Below are positions 5,209-6,417 of a DNA stretch of 6,417 nt, piece by piece; the first letter of the stretch is position 1; the number at the start of each line of letters is the position of its first letter. Origin of the DNA: Candidatus Brocadiaceae bacterium (lineage in GTDB: Bacteria; Planctomycetota; MHYJ01; JACQXL01; CAKKQI01). The DNA is taken from assembly GCA_919901895.1 (NCBI GenBank), contig CAKKQI010000103.1, positions 1-6,417 on the forward strand, read 5' to 3'. The position numbers and the translations under genes were made by a program. The notes under the pieces are model-generated. The model was not told the DNA's origin. It saw nothing but the letters and a program-made list of their open reading frames with translations, and did not search any database.

Positions 5209-6306
5209 ATGCAAAATTTGATTCTTGAAATTCAAAAATGGGCGATCAGTCAGGCAAACTTCCTAAAGCCGGTTCCCCTGGGATTCTGGTACATTTTATT
5301 TATGTTCATTTTCGGGGGAGTGGTTTTAGGGATGGTGATGTTTTTTGCCGGATTTGCTTCTTATGCCGAACGAAAGATTGCCGGTCATATGCAATCGCGT
5401 CTGGGCCCGATGCGGGTTGGTCCGCATGGAATTTTCCAATTTATCGCGGACGGGATTAAATTGGTGCTGAAAGAAGACCTGATTCCGGCTGAAGCAGACC
5501 GCCTGTTATTTAAAGCCGCTCCGTATGTCCTTTTCGCCGGTTCTTTGGCCGTTTTCGCCGCCATCCCTTTCAGCCAAGTTTTTGGCGAACCGCTGGGTAT
5601 TACCAATCTGAATATCGGGTTACTTTATATTATGGCCGTTTCCAGTTTTGTGGTAATTGGCATCCTGATGGCCGGCTGGGCGTCTGGTAATAAATGGTCG
5701 CTGCTGGGCGGGATGCGTTCCGTCGCCCAGATTGTGAGTTATGAAGTGCCGGTCGCCGTTTCATTTTTAACCGTAATTATGATTGCCGGGACGATGAATA
5801 TGTTTGACATTGTCAAAATGCAGGAGGGCGGTTTCTGGAAATGGATAATCTTTAAATACCCGCCGTTTACTTTAATTGTTTTTTTAATTTATTATATCGC
5901 TTCAATTGCCGAAATAAACCGGACGCCTTTTGATATCGCCGAAGCCGAATCGGAATTGGTGGCCGGATTTCATACCGAATACAGCGGGATGCGGTTCTCT
6001 TTCTTCTTTATGGCTGAATACGGCAATATGCTGGCGGTCAGCGCGATTGCCACGGTTTTATTTCTCGGCGGCTGGCAGAGTCCCTTACATATTAATATTT
6101 TGCCGGCGCCCTGGTTTGCCCTGGAAGGAATCTTCTGGTTTTTCGCCAAGACCTTATTTTTGGCCTTTGTCATGGTCTGGCTCAGGTGGACTTTGCCCCG
6201 TTACCGGGTTGACCAGTTAATGCAGGTCTGTTGGAAAGTTTTATTGCCCGTTGCCTTTGCGAATCTGATTTTGATAGGGATTTGGATAGCGCTAACAACA
6301 GATTAA
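5209..6306 (+). CDS. nuoH: NADH-quinone oxidoreductase subunit H (membrane subunit at the quinone channel)
   Basis: NuoH is the membrane subunit that docks the Q module, forms much of the quinone channel and starts the proton-transfer path. The 365-residue protein has about eight membrane helices, the first at residues 27-50. Family signatures are all present: SYAERKIAGHMQSRLGPMRVG (51-71), the GIFQFIADGIKLVLKEDLIP region (74-93), GWASGNKWSLLGGMRSVAQIVSYEVP (156-181), EINRTPFDIAEAESELVAGFHTEYSGMRF (235-263, the acidic quinone-site loop), and VWLRWTLPRYRVDQLM (323-338). Translation starts at ATG 5209; GGGGGAT (5183-5189) is too far upstream to be a normal ribosome binding site. The last codons and the stop (6304-6306) lie inside the first unit of a tandem repeat, so the terminal TTD is probably repeat-derived. 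The next gene, perhaps nuoI, would lie beyond the window. Confidence 0.98.
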   Translation: MQNLILEIQKWAISQANFLKPVPLGFWYILFMFIFGGVVLGMVMFFAGFASYAERKIAGHMQSRLGPMRVGPHGIFQFIADGIKLVLKEDLIPAEADRLLFKAAPYVLFAGSLAVFAAIPFSQVFGEPLGITNLNIGLLYIMAVSSFVVIGILMAGWASGNKWSLLGGMRSVAQIVSYEVPVAVSFLTVIMIAGTMNMFDIVKMQEGGFWKWIIFKYPPFTLIVFLIYYIASIAEINRTPFDIAEAESELVAGFHTEYSGMRFSFFFMAEYGNMLAVSAIATVLFLGGWQSPLHINILPAPWFALEGIFWFFAKTLFLAFVMVWLRWTLPRYRVDQLMQVCWKVLLPVAFANLILIGIWIALTTD

Positions 6307-6417
6307 ACAAATTAGACAGATTATCTGATTTAAACAACAGATTAAACTGATTGTCTGATGCTAATACCAAATTAAACAGATTATCTGATTTGAACAACAG
6401 ATTAAACTGATTGTCTG
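6294..6417. repeat. Tandem repeat of 60-bp period beginning inside the nuoH end, cut by the window edge
   Basis: Bases 6308-6357 and 6368-6417 match at 48 of 50 positions (differences at 6315/6375 and 6332/6392), giving a 60-bp period. The sub-motif AACAACAGATTAAAC occurs exactly at 6294-6308, 6333-6347 and 6393-6407; the first copy includes the nuoH stop codon. Short inner palindromes occur, such as CAGAT-T-ATCTG at 6317-6327 and 6377-6387. The array runs on past the window, so its size is unknown. I see no terminator within it. Confidence 0.85.

Noticed and set aside
6182..6397. Minus-strand frame with repeating SDN/FNL residues
   Set aside because: Its repetitive protein is simply the translation of the tandem DNA repeat plus the antisense of nuoH.
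6308..6417. CRISPR array
   Set aside because: The repeats are about 50 bases with about 10-base gaps, imperfect, and made of smaller similar motifs; no spacer-like unique segments are seen.

Overview
The window is a stretch of bacterial chromosome with all genes on the + strand. Its core is the front part of a respiratory complex I operon: nuoA, nuoB, nuoC, nuoD, an unrelated ORF6N-domain gene, then nuoH. The organism cannot be named from this sequence. The gene order (nuoD running towards nuoH with no nuoE, nuoF or nuoG), mixed base composition, many short palindromes, and a degenerate thioredoxin-like exported protein would fit an uncultivated lineage such as Planctomycetota or Omnitrophota. 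That placement is weak inference.

Layout. Bases 1-98 hold an imperfect GC-rich hairpin and a strong ribosome binding site. Bases 117-1046 encode an exported thioredoxin-fold protein that lacks the CXXC motif. A leader with a promoter-like sequence and an 8-bp inverted repeat precedes a small four-helix membrane protein resembling DUF5684 (1211-1633), which ends in a textbook Rho-independent terminator (1649-1687). The gene-free stretch 1634-1977 then holds a GC-rich block of short palindromes bracketed by a 9-bp direct repeat (1725-1833), an AT-rich promoter candidate (1904-1932), and a perfect 10-bp hairpin whose last base abuts the nuoA start codon. From 1978 the nuo genes follow closely with no internal terminator that I can see. 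The window closes inside a 60-bp-period tandem repeat that begins within the last codons of nuoH.

How the genes work together. NuoB, NuoC and NuoD form the peripheral Q module that carries electrons through cluster N2 to quinone. NuoA and NuoH are membrane subunits at the junction with that module, NuoH forming much of the quinone channel. The NADH-oxidising module (NuoEFG) is absent at this locus, so the complex either takes it from elsewhere in the genome or uses another electron donor. The AT-rich ORF6N gene sits where nuoEFG would be in the classical order and looks acquired.

What stands out is repeat activity inside a housekeeping operon: three in-frame palindromes in nuoC, a heptamer tandem repeat that contains the nuoD start codon, a start context shared between nuoD and the ORF6N gene, and a tandem array that includes the nuoH stop codon. 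The two upstream genes have strong Shine-Dalgarno sites, while the nuo genes have almost none.
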